From assembly GCA_030268105.1 (NCBI GenBank), contig BSDZ01000004.1, positions 4,819,001 to 4,883,000 of the forward strand: 64,000 nucleotides of DNA, written 5' to 3'. Numbering within the stretch: the stretch's first letter is position 1; the number at the start of each line of letters is the position of its first letter. The translations under genes were made by a program, and so were the position numbers. This stretch comes from Volvox africanus. Taxonomy: Eukaryota; Chlorophyta; Chlorophyceae; Chlamydomonadales; Volvocaceae. Below are positions 11,101-23,681 of this stretch, piece by piece. The notes under the pieces are model-generated. The model saw only the letters and a program-made list of their open reading frames with translations. It was not told the DNA's origin and ran no database searches.

Positions 11101-14100
11101 CTTCGTCACCCTTCGTCGCACCTAGGAATAAGCTCCTTCATATCGTCGCTAATGAAAACCCGACGGACGTATAGCTTGAGACCGTTCTGGGCCTTCTCAT
11201 AATACTTGTCATAGAAGTCGTACGGCGAGATCGAGGGAATATAAAGGATAGACCGGAACTCAACATCACCCTCCGCACGGAAGTGCGTGTACGACAGAGC
11301 GTCTGAGTAATCCTGCAGCGCACACAGACCGGGGGCAATGTTATAGACTTGCTGACACCGCTAACTGCTCGTCCGGCCCACGCATTCATAAGCGCAGCTA
11401 TTCATTTGTTGGTACACCGCATGCCGCTGACTGAACAGGCCCCTAAGTGGCTTCATGATCCTGAAGGCTACTGCCGTCTTATCGTTATGAAATTCATGTC
11501 AAGCCCTCCAAACACGGCTTTGGTATTCCCGAATGGAAGTTTTTGCTCCACATACCTTCGAGACGGCCTTGTAGAACTTCTGGTACTCCTCGTCAGTGAC
11601 CTCAGACGGCTTACGGAGCCAAATAGCCTTGTTGTCGTTCAGGAGGTCCCACTCCACGCGCTTCTCCCTGTAACAAAACGGTCACGGCAAAACTTGATTG
11701 CCAGAACCAATCCTAACCAAGCCGGATGTACGTCGATGCTTGCCAAATCAGACGCACTTAAAATCAGATGAAAGCGCAACGGCCAACCGCAGTAAGCCAG
11801 CGCCGGAGCACGAGCCCCACCCCCCAGAGCATAGCTCTTCATTCAACGCTCTGCTCAGATTCCGGATCTAAAGAGATCGCAAACTACGCCATAACCATCC
11901 TGCCGAAAACCGCAGTGGCATAGGAGCAATGTGCCCGTCTCAGCCGTCTGGCCCATGGAAATTCGCAGCCCGGGGCCTTCTCCTGGCTAACATCGCACCT
12001 CTTCAGTATCGTAGGATATTTATTGCAAATTCCTGCAGCTAATGATTTAATGCTCCACTTCCTTACGATATCAAACACACACATTTATAATACACGAAGT
12101 CACCAGACGCAGGCGGCAGAATTGGAGACTTCGTAATCTGCTCATGCGTCATTTGCGTAAACACTTACTTCCGGGTTGCTTTGGGCTTCTCCTCCTCCTC
12201 CTTCGTCTCCTGCTCGTCGTCCTCAGCGCCCTCATCTGCAGGTGTGGAATGCAGCAAGAGAACACCGTTTGTACATGTCCAGCCAGCTACTGCGAGTTAT
12301 ATATTCGCGGCATGCCTCCGGCATACTGTTTAGCACCCAGTCCAGCTCTGTTAAACAATCATCAACATGTCGCTAATCATTGGATATGACTAGAGTGGGA
12401 GCACATTATCCGTCGACGTGTCCATAAGGCACATCCTCTGGGTTAGAAACGAACCGGCCATTCCATGAATACGGTAATAAACATGACGTACCGCCACCTA
12501 CCCTCCTCTTCGGCCTCTTCGGCCTCCTCCTCCTTGTCTTCCTTCGCTTCCTCCGCCTCTTCCTCAACGGGCACCTCGACCTCCTTCTCAGTTTGGAGGT
12601 AGATCGGGAAGTTGATGAACTCGCTGTACCGCTGCACCAACTCCTTCAGCTTCGCCTCGGTGGCATACTCCTATTACCGGAGGATAATAATAACAACAAC
12701 GATAACAATAACAATAATAATATTGAAATATCTCGCCGGCCGTAGCCTGGCGTGTGTTAAGCGGGTTGCATAGCCTCCCCCTGAATGGCCGCACCACATT
12801 AGCGGATGAACGAGCATGGATACCGGCTTCAATGCGGTCACAAGTAATCACAGGCAAACACTTTTAATTTGTCAAAATCTGTCGGAGGCACAGCACTAGA
12901 GCGGACAACCGGCGCACTCACCTGCGCCTCCTCCTTCAAGTGAATCTTGATGAGGGTGCCGCGGCCCAGCTGCTCGTTCTCCTTGTCCTCGCTAATTGAG
13001 AAGCTCCCATCGGCAGTGCTTGCCCAGATATACCTGACCAGCAAACAGCAAAGGATTTCAGTCCCAAGCATGAGCAAGGCGCGGGTGAGATTGCTGGCTA
13101 ATGGATTGAAGTATGCCAGAAAGGATAGCGCAAAAGACGCGCCTGCTCAAGGGGAAGCTACCGCGCAGGGTCCTTGTTCCAATATATGCCATTTTGACTA
13201 CAGCCGCTTCAAGAGCCAAACCCAGTTGCTTTTTATCAATCGTCCGCCACTAGAGACGGGATAGACGCATGCGTTTCGTGTAGCCATCAAGGCACCATAT
13301 CAGATGGTTTCCTTTTCCACATTGCCACATGCGATAGTGATATACCAAATACTTGCTGCATTCAGTGATTAACCTCTGGCGAGCCCATCTTACCAAGCTT
13401 TGACATTTATTATGAATCAAGACCACGAGCAAGCAGCTTATAGGTCACTACTTACTGGGTGTCGTCGTTGTGCTTGGAGATAACCTCGACATAATCCGCC
13501 ACCAAATACACAGAGTAGAAGCCCACACCGAATTGACCGATGAGGTTCATGTCGCCACCCTTCTGCATCTGCTCAAGGAAAGCTGTGCAGAGGGTTACGG
13601 GAGCCAGGAATTTCGTTAGAACTTAAGGGTTTGGACGAAGGATTCCCAATGGCCTTACTGTTAGATTGTTCTAGAAAGGGTGTAAAAGAAGGTTACGCAT
13701 CTGGGAGGATGTTGGGGGAGCTGGATGAGGACTCCCATGCCGAAATGGATCGGGGACACGGAGGAAAACCCAACCTGGCATGGCTGAAGGACATTCACTT
13801 CCATCTTCATAAAATGCACTCACCAGAAGTACCCGACTTGGCAATCGTGCCCAGGTTTTTGATCAAGTCGTCCTTAGTCATGCCGATACCCCGGTCCCTA
13901 ATGTACAAAGTCTTGTTAACGTCATCCAACCAAATCTTAATCTCCAGATTCGCCGTCTCCCCCTCTCCGAGTTGGGCCTTGTCCGTAAGGGACAGGAATC
14001 GAATCTTGTCCAGAGCGTCCGACGCGTTGGAGATGAGCTCACGAAGGAAGATGTCCTTATTCGAATAAAGGGAGTTGATGATAATATCCATCAAACGTGA

Positions 14101-14560
14101 CACTTCCGCCTGGAACGCGAATTCCTCTGCACCAGCCCGAATGCGGTTTGCAGTGTTCGATATGCTCTCTTTCTCCCTGCGAGGAGTCCAGTGGGGACCA
14201 TACAGCAAGAATAACACGGCTGAAGATACAGCTAGTCCTTCTCCATCTTCATATGTAATTATGCACGAAGCGGGTTCTGCAGGTCAAAATAGCCTTCGGG
14301 ATAGCATACCTGTGTATGGAGGTGGCATCTGTAGTCGTTGCGTGACCTGATGCGACGCCATTATCCACCTTCGGCGTGGCGGTTGCATCTATGGTAGTAT
14401 CAGCGAGGCAAGCTGCAAAAGGATTGTCGCAAAAGGGAGAAAGGATTCGAACAGGTATCCACATATGTTACTATGCTCTTCTATAGGTCCAGCCCATACC
14501 TGGTAGAGCGCACAGGGCCAAACCGGCCACCAGCAGTAAAGCTGTGACTCTCCGATCCAT
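8147..14560 (-). CDS. HSP90B: ER-lumenal HSP90 chaperone (GRP94/endoplasmin)
   Basis: Sixteen exons on the - strand, from the start: 14560-14500, 14412-14310, 14176-13824, 13582-13456, 13033-12922, 12670-12502, 12235-12169, 11667-11556, 11312-11122, 10785-10680, 10483-10414, 10170-9937, 9670-9468, 9164-9087, 8934-8783 and 8459-8147. Phases fit throughout and give 816 residues. It begins with a hydrophobic signal peptide ([20 protein letters not shown]) and ends with the ER-retention signal KDEL. The HSP90 ATP-binding N-domain is clear ([21 protein letters not shown] split over residues about 99-119; [15 protein letters not shown]), followed by an acidic, charged linker in exons 6-7, the middle domain ([19 protein letters not shown]) and the C-terminal dimerisation domain ([18 protein letters not shown]). 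GRP94 is an ATP-dependent chaperone of secretory and membrane proteins in the ER lumen and works after BiP. It shares a 347-base promoter with the divergent BiP gene. Confidence 0.97.
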
Positions 14561-14907
14561 CTTTGTCGAGCAGGTCGCTGCCTACCAACCAACCAACAAA
14601 GATCTGGCAACCCACTTCCGGAAAAATAGAGGTAGTCAACGAGCCCACTATACCCCACTAATACTACTGATGTTCTAGAATATTTTCCTGCTAGTGAGCC
14701 CATTTGTCTTCTGCAATGTCCGTCGTGAAGACACCGAGCCGTCGTACGACAAGCTTCTTACATGAAAAAGTATGTAAAGGACATGGTGTCTCCATTCCTG
14801 TGCCCGTGCGATGTTCGCCATTTGAGAAGCCAACGTATCCTATTTTGCTGATATAATTTAGTACAGTGAAATAGTGTTTACTTTGTGTTTTAATCAGCGC
14901 CTTCATT
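14561..14907. promoter_or_regulatory. Shared bidirectional promoter of HSP90B and BiP with heat-shock elements
   Basis: Only 347 bases separate the start codons of the two divergent ER chaperone genes. Two perfect palindromic heat-shock-element cores are present, TTCCGGAA at 14616-14623 and TTCTAGAA at 14673-14680. The second has an imperfect third half-site. Both match the alternating nTTCnnGAAn pattern bound by heat-shock factor. A TATA-like stretch (TATAAT, 14852-14857) lies about 50 bases upstream of the BiP ATG. A 10-base palindrome GTCGTACGAC is at 14741-14750. Regulation of both genes through these sites is inference from position and motif. Confidence 0.7.
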
Positions 14908-17900
14908 ATGGCGCAGTGGAAGGCAGCAGTATTGCTGCTTGGTAAGTATAGTGGGTCGCCACCCACACCCGAGATCACAGACAGACTAAGAGAATTTTGG
15001 TTTCCCTACATGTTTTGCAGCATTGGCATGTGCGTCATACAGCTTTAGTGTGTGGGCCTCGGAAGAGAAGCTTGGGACCGTTATCGGCATCGACCTGGGC
15101 ACAACCTACTCTTGTGTGGGCGTTTATAAAAATGGCCGTGTTGAGATCATTGCTAATGATCAGGGTAACCGGATCACGCCTTCATATGTCGCCTTCACGG
15201 ACAGTGAGCGCCTGATCGGGGATGCCGCGAAGAACCAGGCCACTGTCAACCCCAAGCGTACCATCTACGATGTGAAGCGCCTCATTGGACGCAAGTGAGC
15301 AGATTGCGTCTCTCAGCGTTCTCAGGTTGTCGCGTTCTCGATCTTCTCTCACACTTCTTCAACGGTGTTGCCTGACGCAGGTATGAAGACAAGGAGGTCC
15401 AGCGCGATAAGAAGCTGGTCTCCTATGACATTGTGGACAGGTCTGGAAAGCCTTATGTGTCCGTTGACGTCAACGGCGAGGCCCGTGTGTTTAGCCCAGA
15501 GGAGATCTCCGCCATGATCCTTCAGAAGATGAAGGAGACTGCCGAGGCTTACCTGGGCAAGACGGTCAAGCACGCTGTTGTTACCGTTCCTGCCTACTTC
15601 AATGACGCTCAGCGTCAGGCGACCAAGGATGCTGGCACCATCTCTGGTCTGAATGTTGTCCGCATTATCAACGAGCCTACGGCCGCAGCTATCGCATATG
15701 GTTTGGACAAGAAGGGTGGCGAGAAGAATATCCTGGTTTTCGATCTGGGTGGTGGTACCTTCGATGTGTCGATTCTTACAATTGACAACGGTGTCTTCGA
15801 GGTGATTGCCACGAATGGTGATACCCACCTGGGTGGTGAGGACTTCGACCAACGTGTCATGGAGTACTTCATCAAGCTTATTAAGAAGAAGTTCAAGAAG
15901 GACATCAGCGGCGACGCTCGCGCCCTGCAGAAGCTACGCCGCGAGGCTGAGCGGGCCAAGCGCGCCCTGTCGAGCCAGCACCAGGTACGTGCGGGAATCG
16001 GCATGGGTTGTTGGGGCCGGACGATGGGAGCATGGTCGTGGCATCTAGGCATGGGTTGTGCCAATCACCATCGGAGCCTTGCTGGGTTTTGCTCCTGCGG
16101 CAGTTAATCCATGTTCTTAATCAGTTGCCTTGTACGTCATAGTCTTCATGCACTGTCACCCACACACATACCACTTGGATGCATGAAAACTATCTGCGCA
16201 AGTTACTAGCCATGCTCTATTTGTTACAGGTTCGCGTCGAGATTGAGGCGTTGTATGAGGGCGTGGACCTGTCAGAGCCACTAACACGTGCTCGTTTCGA
16301 AGAGCTCAACATGGACCTTTTCAAGAAGACCATGGGGCCTGTGAAGAAGGTACGGAATAATGGGGTGCGATGAGGGGGTGTAAGTGGTACACATTACATT
16401 TATAGAAGGGATGTTGCTTCTGTCAGCCGTTGAGTTATTATCTTTTATGTAGCCTGATGTAACTCGATCAGGGGTCGGATGAGAGCTGTTTCAAGGCAGT
16501 GATGTACTCGGGACCTGTTTGCTTCTTCATGAAACTAGAGTATCCTCAACTGACCGACAGAGAATGTGAATGGACATTTACCCTGCCTGACTATGGAATG
16601 GTGTATAGGCTATGGAGGACGCAAATCTGAAGAAGACTGACATCGATGAGATCGTGCTGGTGGGTGGCTCGACTCGCATTCCCAAGGTCCAGGAGCTGCT
16701 TAAGGAGTACTTTGATGGCAAGGAGCCCAACAAGGGTGTTAACCCCGATGAGGCCGTTGCCTATGGAGCCGCAGTGCAGGGTGGTATTCTCGGCGGAGAA
16801 GGTTAGTTTGTATCTTTTGAATGGGAAGTAACTGCTTAAGAAGTAGTTGTGCTAGTGATTCTGTGATTATTTTCTGTAGCCTAGGCTTGAATCAGCTTCC
16901 TCAGCCTGCCTCTTCTCCTTTTATTTATGAAAATTTTCCTTGTCCTACATGTTTTTACTGTTCCGTCCAGGCGGTGACGAGGTGAAGGATATTCTCCTGT
17001 TGGATGTTGCTCCTCTGTCTCTGGGCATTGAGACGGTCGGCGGCGTCATGACCAAGCTGATCCCCCGCAACACCGTCATCCCTACTAAAAAGTCTCAGAC
17101 CTTCACCACCTACCAGGATCAGCAGACTACTGTGTCCATTCAGGTGAGATCTATGTTTAGATCAAGGTGTGTAATAATGTGTCTTGGCTTGTTATGGTGT
17201 AATGGCGAGCTTAACTGGGTGGTGCCTTCCCGATGGCAATACATGAATGCGGCTGGCCGTATCGAGCAGGGACACCTTCAGTATAGCCATGTAGCGGTTT
17301 TTGACTGAATTCAAAACCTAGCTTCATTGAATCTGCCCTGTTACCCCGCCGTTTTTTATTTCAGGTGTTCGAGGGAGAGCGCGCCATGACCAAGGATAAC
17401 CACAAGCTGGGCCAGTTTGATCTCAACGGCATTCCACCGGCGCCACGTGGCACCCCCCAGATTGAGGTGACATTCGAAGTGGACGCAAATGGTATCCTGA
17501 ACGTCGCAGCTGAGGATAAGGGCACGGGCAAGAAGGAGAAGATTACAATTACCGCTGAGAAGGGTCGTCTAAGCCAGGAGGATATTGAGCGCATGGTGAA
17601 GGAAGCGGAGGAGTTTGCCGAGCAGGACAAGGCGGTGAAGTCCAAGATTGATGCTCGCAACCAGCTCGAGACCTACTGCTACAACATGAAGAGCACTGTG
17701 GAGGACAAGCTCAAGGGCAAAATCGATGAGGACGACAAGGAAAAGGTCCTCGCGGCTGTTAAGGAGGCCCTCGAGTGGCTGGACGAGAACTCGGACGCTG
17801 GTAAGTAAAGTGCGGCAATCATGAATGGGACATCATTGAAAGGATCCGAGCTCAACTCTGCGGACGCATTAGAAATCGCGCTTTAAATGGAGTTGTTTTA

Positions 17901-18111
17901 GCTGTTTTAGTTGTTTTAAGATGGCGATCACATGCTAATAATTTGTGTGCCTTAATTCCCAATGTTTTGTGCCTCAGAACCCGAGGACTACAAGGACAAG
18001 CTTAAGGAGGTGGAGGATGTCTGCAACCCCATCATCGCTCAGATCTACAAGTCAAGCGGTGGGCCCGGCGGCGAGGACTCGGATGACCTTGGCGACCATG
18101 ACGAGCTCTAA
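14908..18111 (+). CDS. BIP: ER-lumenal HSP70 chaperone BiP
   Basis: Eight exons: 14908-14941, 15021-15294, 15381-15984, 16230-16349, 16609-16801, 16971-17143, 17365-17800 and 17978-18111, in consistent phase, giving 655 residues, the usual BiP length. A signal peptide ([11 protein letters not shown], split by the first intron, then ALACASYSF) precedes the HSP70 nucleotide-binding domain with [27 protein letters not shown] and [11 protein letters not shown]. The substrate-binding domain contains [14 protein letters not shown] and DANGILNV, and the protein ends in HDEL, an ER-retention signal. BiP is the main ER HSP70. It binds nascent secretory chains and regulates the unfolded protein response. 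The gene is divergently paired with HSP90B, with which it cooperates. TGTAA at 18457-18461 is a plausible polyadenylation signal. Confidence 0.98.
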
Positions 18112-20265
18112 GTGTGACAGTTCACTGGTATCTGATTGGTGAATTATCCTGGTGACGTTTTGCGCACTTATGTAGAAATGTAGGACGCAGGAAAGTTATG
18201 ACTTCGGACAAAGCAGAGCGTGCTGCTGCTGTGGGGAATTACTGATGCACGGTTACGGTGGACATAGACAGATAAGAGCGAGTTGACCAGAGATCGCGTA
18301 ATAGATTGACTGCGAGTATCTGACGGTTAGGGGAGAGGCTCAAATTTCAAACGAACGAGGTATCTGCTGCAGCGGAGCAGCCGAACTTACAAAGAGCGAA
18401 GTCCCTGACGTGTCTCAAAAGGATGACATGGATCTATAGGGAGATTTTTGGCATCATGTAACACGCTTACCTTGCGGTGTTAATTGTCATGCTCATAAAT
18501 CGTGCTGAACTATGCCAATCGTATCGGGTCTACCTTGCTCTCAGCATCCAAAACCTAAGGTCAGTCACGATGGTATCGGAATACGGTATGACACCGCTGG
18601 TATGGCAGGCATGACCTATCACAAGCAAAAGTTGCGCGAATAGTCCGAATGCCCCAAGTGGAAATTTTGCATCATTTGGTACACTTGCACAACCCTGAAG
18701 AAAACTTTAACCCCTTATGGCGTGTACCGCGTTGATATGTCGTCCGCCTATAATACACGCTTAGTCCTGAGTTAGGAGGTGCCAAATGTATGCATGTCAG
18801 AAGGTCTAGAAAGTAGCCCAAAGGGGGGCGTAACCAGACCTCGGTTAGGGAATATGGCGTATCCAGAAGGATGAGGATGGTGAACTTGGATTCATTCAAG
18901 GATTGGACGTTGGGTGTCTAAGGTCTTGCCGTTTTTTCGCTCCTTGTCATAAACACAACGGGTACCCCTTTGTTTGCCATCGATCAGATCAGGAAACTCT
19001 CCAACGACCAACAGCCTCACCGATTGTATTGACGTCACGGACTAGGAGGCTATTGATGCAAGTAACGTAAGATCGGGGTAAATAGAGGGGGAGAGCCAAG
19101 CATCAGCGCGGACAGGCTCAAAACTGGAGGGACTGACGACTGTGGGCCCAGAGATGGAACCATGCACAAACTTAAGCCTCGCTGGAGATAATATCAAAGT
19201 AAGATACACGAAATGATGAATTTTACTTCGATTGAGCGTGGTAGCAGCATTACACTTCTTTGCGAAAATGCGAGAGTTCGTCCGTACGGCCGTTGTTAGT
19301 CCGCTGCGAAGTACATGTTGAATTACTCGTCACCAGATTTCGCAATCGAACCTAAAATGTCTTTATGAATAAAATATACGGAACAACTCTGCGAAATTTT
19401 TCCTCAACTCCTGACGTCCAGGCGCATCCTCGATTAGACTTCATCACAGAAAACATTACGGCGTGTGGATTACCTGTTCATCATTTCTGTGTTGTGGTGA
19501 AGAGGCTGTGCCTGCATCAAACAATTAAAATAGACATTATGCAGGTGAAGACTTGTTACCGCGTGCAGCTTCAGTTGAAGCTTTACTGTAGAAATTAGTT
19601 GATATATTAACAGAATATCCCACTATCTCTGATATAGAATTTGCCAATCGATACCTGTACAGGTTGCCATGTTCATATTGTCTGAAGGCGTCTTCATGTC
19701 GTGAACCGTGAATGGGGCCTGCACATGTGTTTGAGCTTTTTCCAGATCGTGGGCGTTGGTTCTGGATGCTTTTGGGACGGGGAAAGACAATACACCTCCA
19801 GGGCCGAACGCGAAACCAACCATATCGTGGCGTTCAAGGTAGGTCTGTACTCAAGTAATGTTGTGATACGTATAATTGGGTAGGAATGCACCGGTGCTCC
19901 TGGTGGCAAGAAACCTTGTCACGTAGTTCCGTTATCGTCGTGAACCTGCACGGACATTGGTTACGCGGAGGAATAGCCTAATTTGTTTGTTTTGTTCACA
20001 TGTTCGCCATCATCCAGTGGACATTTCATGAATATTTCGCACTTGCTCGGCGCGTATGGGCATAGGATAACCAAGTCGCAATCGCTTTGTTGCCGTTACA
20101 CAGCAGATTTGTAGCGAAAAGGTTGAATTCATGTTAATGTAGTGTTGACCCATCTTTCGGTCCTCAATTAGCCATTCGAACTTACCATTGAAATACAACT
20201 GAAACCCGCCCCTCCCCTGCTCCTCACGCACACTCGCAAACGCAGCACCAGCACCAGCACCAGCG
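18112..20265. other. Intergenic stretch, about 2.1 kb
   Basis: The first few hundred bases are the probable BiP 3' UTR, with TGTAA at 18457-18461. The rest is AT-richer unique sequence. I looked specifically for an SBP zinc-finger domain that could belong to the next gene and saw none in any frame. The frame at 19701-19883 is unremarkable. Confidence 0.5.
18457..18461 (+). promoter_or_regulatory. Candidate TGTAA polyadenylation signal of BiP
   Basis: The motif matches the algal consensus and lies about 345 bases after the BiP stop codon. Confidence 0.45.
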
Positions 20266-23200
20266 ATGCATCTCGGAGGGACTACCGGAGCAAACGATTC
20301 CATGAGGATCTCCCCGCCATGCAGCCAACCTGATTTTGAACTGGATGCAGCAGATAGCCAGAAGTGCAATCCGGGCCTGGGCCTCACCCGGGTTTCCAAC
20401 ACTTCCACCAGCACAGCGCCATCCAAAGTTCAAATCATCAAACTTGTGTTTGCAGACCTGGCCATGATTGCATGCCAGCTCCTCCTGTTCGTCAATCACT
20501 TCCGCCGCTTAAAGGACGCAGAGTGCCCCTTGCAGGGCTTGTCGTTGCCCGCCGACGCGAAAGCTACCCACGGTCCAGGCAGCCCCGCGCCAGACTTCCT
20601 AAGTGCTTATCCTTGCACCGCGTCAATCACCTTACGTATCGCCTTCCTGGTTGGCCGTGCGGACAGAACCTTTCGCGCTGCCTTCAAGCTGCCGCCCGGC
20701 GAGCTCTGGGTGCCTCTGGTGACATCGGTCATCCTGGCGCAACTTCTTGCGCTGTTAGTGATGCCGCGCGGGATGTACATCGGCTTCGGGCGACGCACCT
20801 TCATGCTCCTGGTGGGGCTTTTGCCGAAGGCTGTGAGTCTGGCCACGTTCATCACAGCCCCACACGAACGGCCGAGCAGCTACTTTTCCACCTACCTTCC
20901 AATCGAAGGCGCAATCACCATCTGGCAGCATGTTGTGTACAACGTGAGGTGGTGGCAGAGGGAGATGAAGTATCGGGCTAGGGCCCCCCCAGAGAGGGAG
21001 GGGGATGGATTGGGAGGTGGTATTAGGTGGGCGTGGAAGTCTCTGGAGAAGGAGGCGAACGTGCTGTTGCCTTCCTGGTTGATAAGTGCTCGGGTAGGGG
21101 GCATGATACTTGGCATACATCATGCAGTCCTGGACTCTTGACGTGCGCGCTTTCTGGATGGCATTCCATCTACCTGTTTGCTTCCCCTCTCGCCAAGACC
21201 ATTTCTTGCCCTCACCTGCCTTCTGCTATTCCTTGCTTACCTATGCTCGCCCGCTATCAATTCATCCCCCTGCCACCTCAACCCGGCTCTCTTGCGCATT
21301 CTCCTATGTAGTACATCAATACTCATTTGATTTGTATATTCCCGCGTACCCCTCTTTGCTCATCTTTGATGGTATCGTCATGCACGGGGCCTCACAATTT
21401 CTGCAGTATCCTTTCTGGCCGGGTATTGGTGTGTTGGCGGTCCACTGCGCGCTGTCCACAGCCATCTGCGCCACGGTTGCCCCGCGGCTCCAACCTGCGG
21501 GTGCAGCTCCGCTGTTCAATGCTGCCTGGGTGATGGTGCACATGTATTGCTGCGTCGCCCTGGCTGTGTACGTCGCGCTGCAGCAGCACCCAGCCGCGGG
21601 GCAGGAGATCCGCGCTGTGCTTCGCGCCGGCGCCGCCACAGGGAGGGCGGTGACGGTGTGGCTGCGACGATGGTGGTGCAGCAACAGCCGCTGCCATTAC
21701 GCAGATGCGGATATCAAGCTGGGGCTGAGCAGTGGCAGCGGCAGCGGCATCACAGCTTTTCTGGAAGCGGAAGTTAATGCAACGGCGGCTGACTTCCATT
21801 CTGGGAAAGCGAGTTTTGGGTTCCTGCCGAGCGATTTGCAGGCAGCAGGCAGCAGCATCAAGTCCGGCGCCTGCTCCACTAGCTTTACAGCGTCCTCGCT
21901 TTCCTCGAGCTCATCTTCGCTGGAGCCCTCTGAAACAGGAAGCACCACCGGCAGCGGTAGCCACTCCGCTATCGCTGCGGCAATGCAATTCGCGCACCAG
22001 GCATCTCTAAGTGCGAGAGGCGCTGTGGAAGTGGCAGTGGCAACGGAGTCGCAGCCCTCAAAACCTGATACCGGGGCTGTGAGGATTCCAAGGGCCGTAG
22101 TGCTAGGATGTGAGCAAGGCGCAGGGCTGCCCACCTCTGCCAAGCTTATGATGATGGCGGCCAGGGTGCAGGCTACCGGGACGCAGTCCACAGTCCCGGC
22201 GGCGGATTTGGCCGCAAGGGTACCCTCATCATCATCAGGTGCCGGCGTGGGGCCCCCCACCCCGTACGTCCCGCGCATATCGGGATCGGGTCGGGCTTCT
22301 GCTGCGGTTGCACCGTTGCAGCCATTCGGCACGCTGCCGCCGACCGGTGCATTCAGTTTGAAGCAACCCACGGGTCTGAGCAAATGGACGATTGTGGAGG
22401 ATCAGGAGTTTCAGGCACCTTCGCCCGCGGCTGTGGGAATGAGAGTGGGAGCGGGATCTTCGGTGGAGGCAGTCGGCCACATCTTCGCCCTCGGCTCCAG
22501 GTTCCCGCGCTACCGCTCCCGGGTAGGGTCCCCGGCTGCGAGGGGGGAGGGGAATGTGTTTTGTGTGTGTGTGTGTGCGTAAGTGTGTGCGCATATGTGT
22601 ATGTGTATGTTTAAGTGTGTGTGTTAGGGAGAGGGAGGGGGTGGGGGATTGTGTGAGACGGAAAAAATTAACTTCTTGTTGCTGGTGGGTGCAGGCCCCT
22701 GTGCTGTATTTGGGTGCGTAGCAGAGGGCAGCAGAGGGTAGTCGTACATGTACGCTTCACACACCAGCAAAACATCAAGATGCTGAAGCACTCTGTTTGT
22801 ATCTCGAGACGCCTTTGCGGTACGCAGCTACCACAATGGTATTCAGACGGAACCGTCGGATTCAGATCCTGGGGGTTCCGGTTCGATCCAGTAGACATAA
22901 TCTGTTTGAGATAACCGGTCTGACGAGATTCCGATTTCTTACGAAAGTAGGAGAGTAGTTGAGTGGCTAATGAGGACTTCATGCTTCAAAAATCTCCGTG
23001 AGTGCATGTCGTTACACATGTCGTGACGTGGGAAAGACTACAGCTCAACTATTTCAGCCCCACAGGCCCCTCGTCATCGTGTGCACATGAAACTTCCGTG
23101 GGCTGAGCCGGACCAGCTGCCGGGCAACTTCCTGGAGCGCCTGAACCTGGCCCTGTCGGAGGGTCTGGACTGCATGGCGGTGGGCGTGGCTGTGAGGGCC

Positions 23201-23641
23201 GGATGCATCGAACTTATTTTCGACCTCGTGCCCCAAGGTGGGACAGCACGTGGCAGTGCGAAATCCAGGGAGGGCGTAGCGTATGTGTGTTCATGTAGCT
23301 GTGTGTCTATGTGTTGATGTATCAGTGTGTATGTGTGTGCAAGAGGAGCAGTTCCAGGGGAATGGAGAGCTTACGGGGGATGAGGACTTTAAAGTCGCGC
23401 GAAGGAAACGAAAGGACGTGAGGTTGCAAGGACACCAGCTGCCAGATGTCAGCACAGAGGACGTCACCAGAAGTAGCGATGTGGAAGGGTAGGGGGCTAA
23501 AGGGCCAGAGAGGGAGAGGCGGCAATGTGAGGAAAGGGCTCCAAATATAGAGCTGACTTAGTCCACAATGGCGCCCAATTAAGTGCTTTCCCCCCTCTTT
23601 GCCGTCCTCCCTGTCTGACTGTCTGTCTGTCGTCGTTCCCG

Positions 23642-23681
<40 letters not shown>

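Noticed and set aside
21128..21406. Upstream extension of exon 2 of the SPL-like gene from a CATCATGCAG acceptor
   Set aside because: The frame is open and in phase, but the join at 21407 gives a better match to the C-terminal membrane module. It remains a fallback if cDNA disagrees.
22880..22890. GGTTCGATCC motif resembling a tRNA B box
   Set aside because: Flanking bases do not form a T-arm, and no acceptor stem or correctly spaced A box is present, so it is not a tRNA gene.
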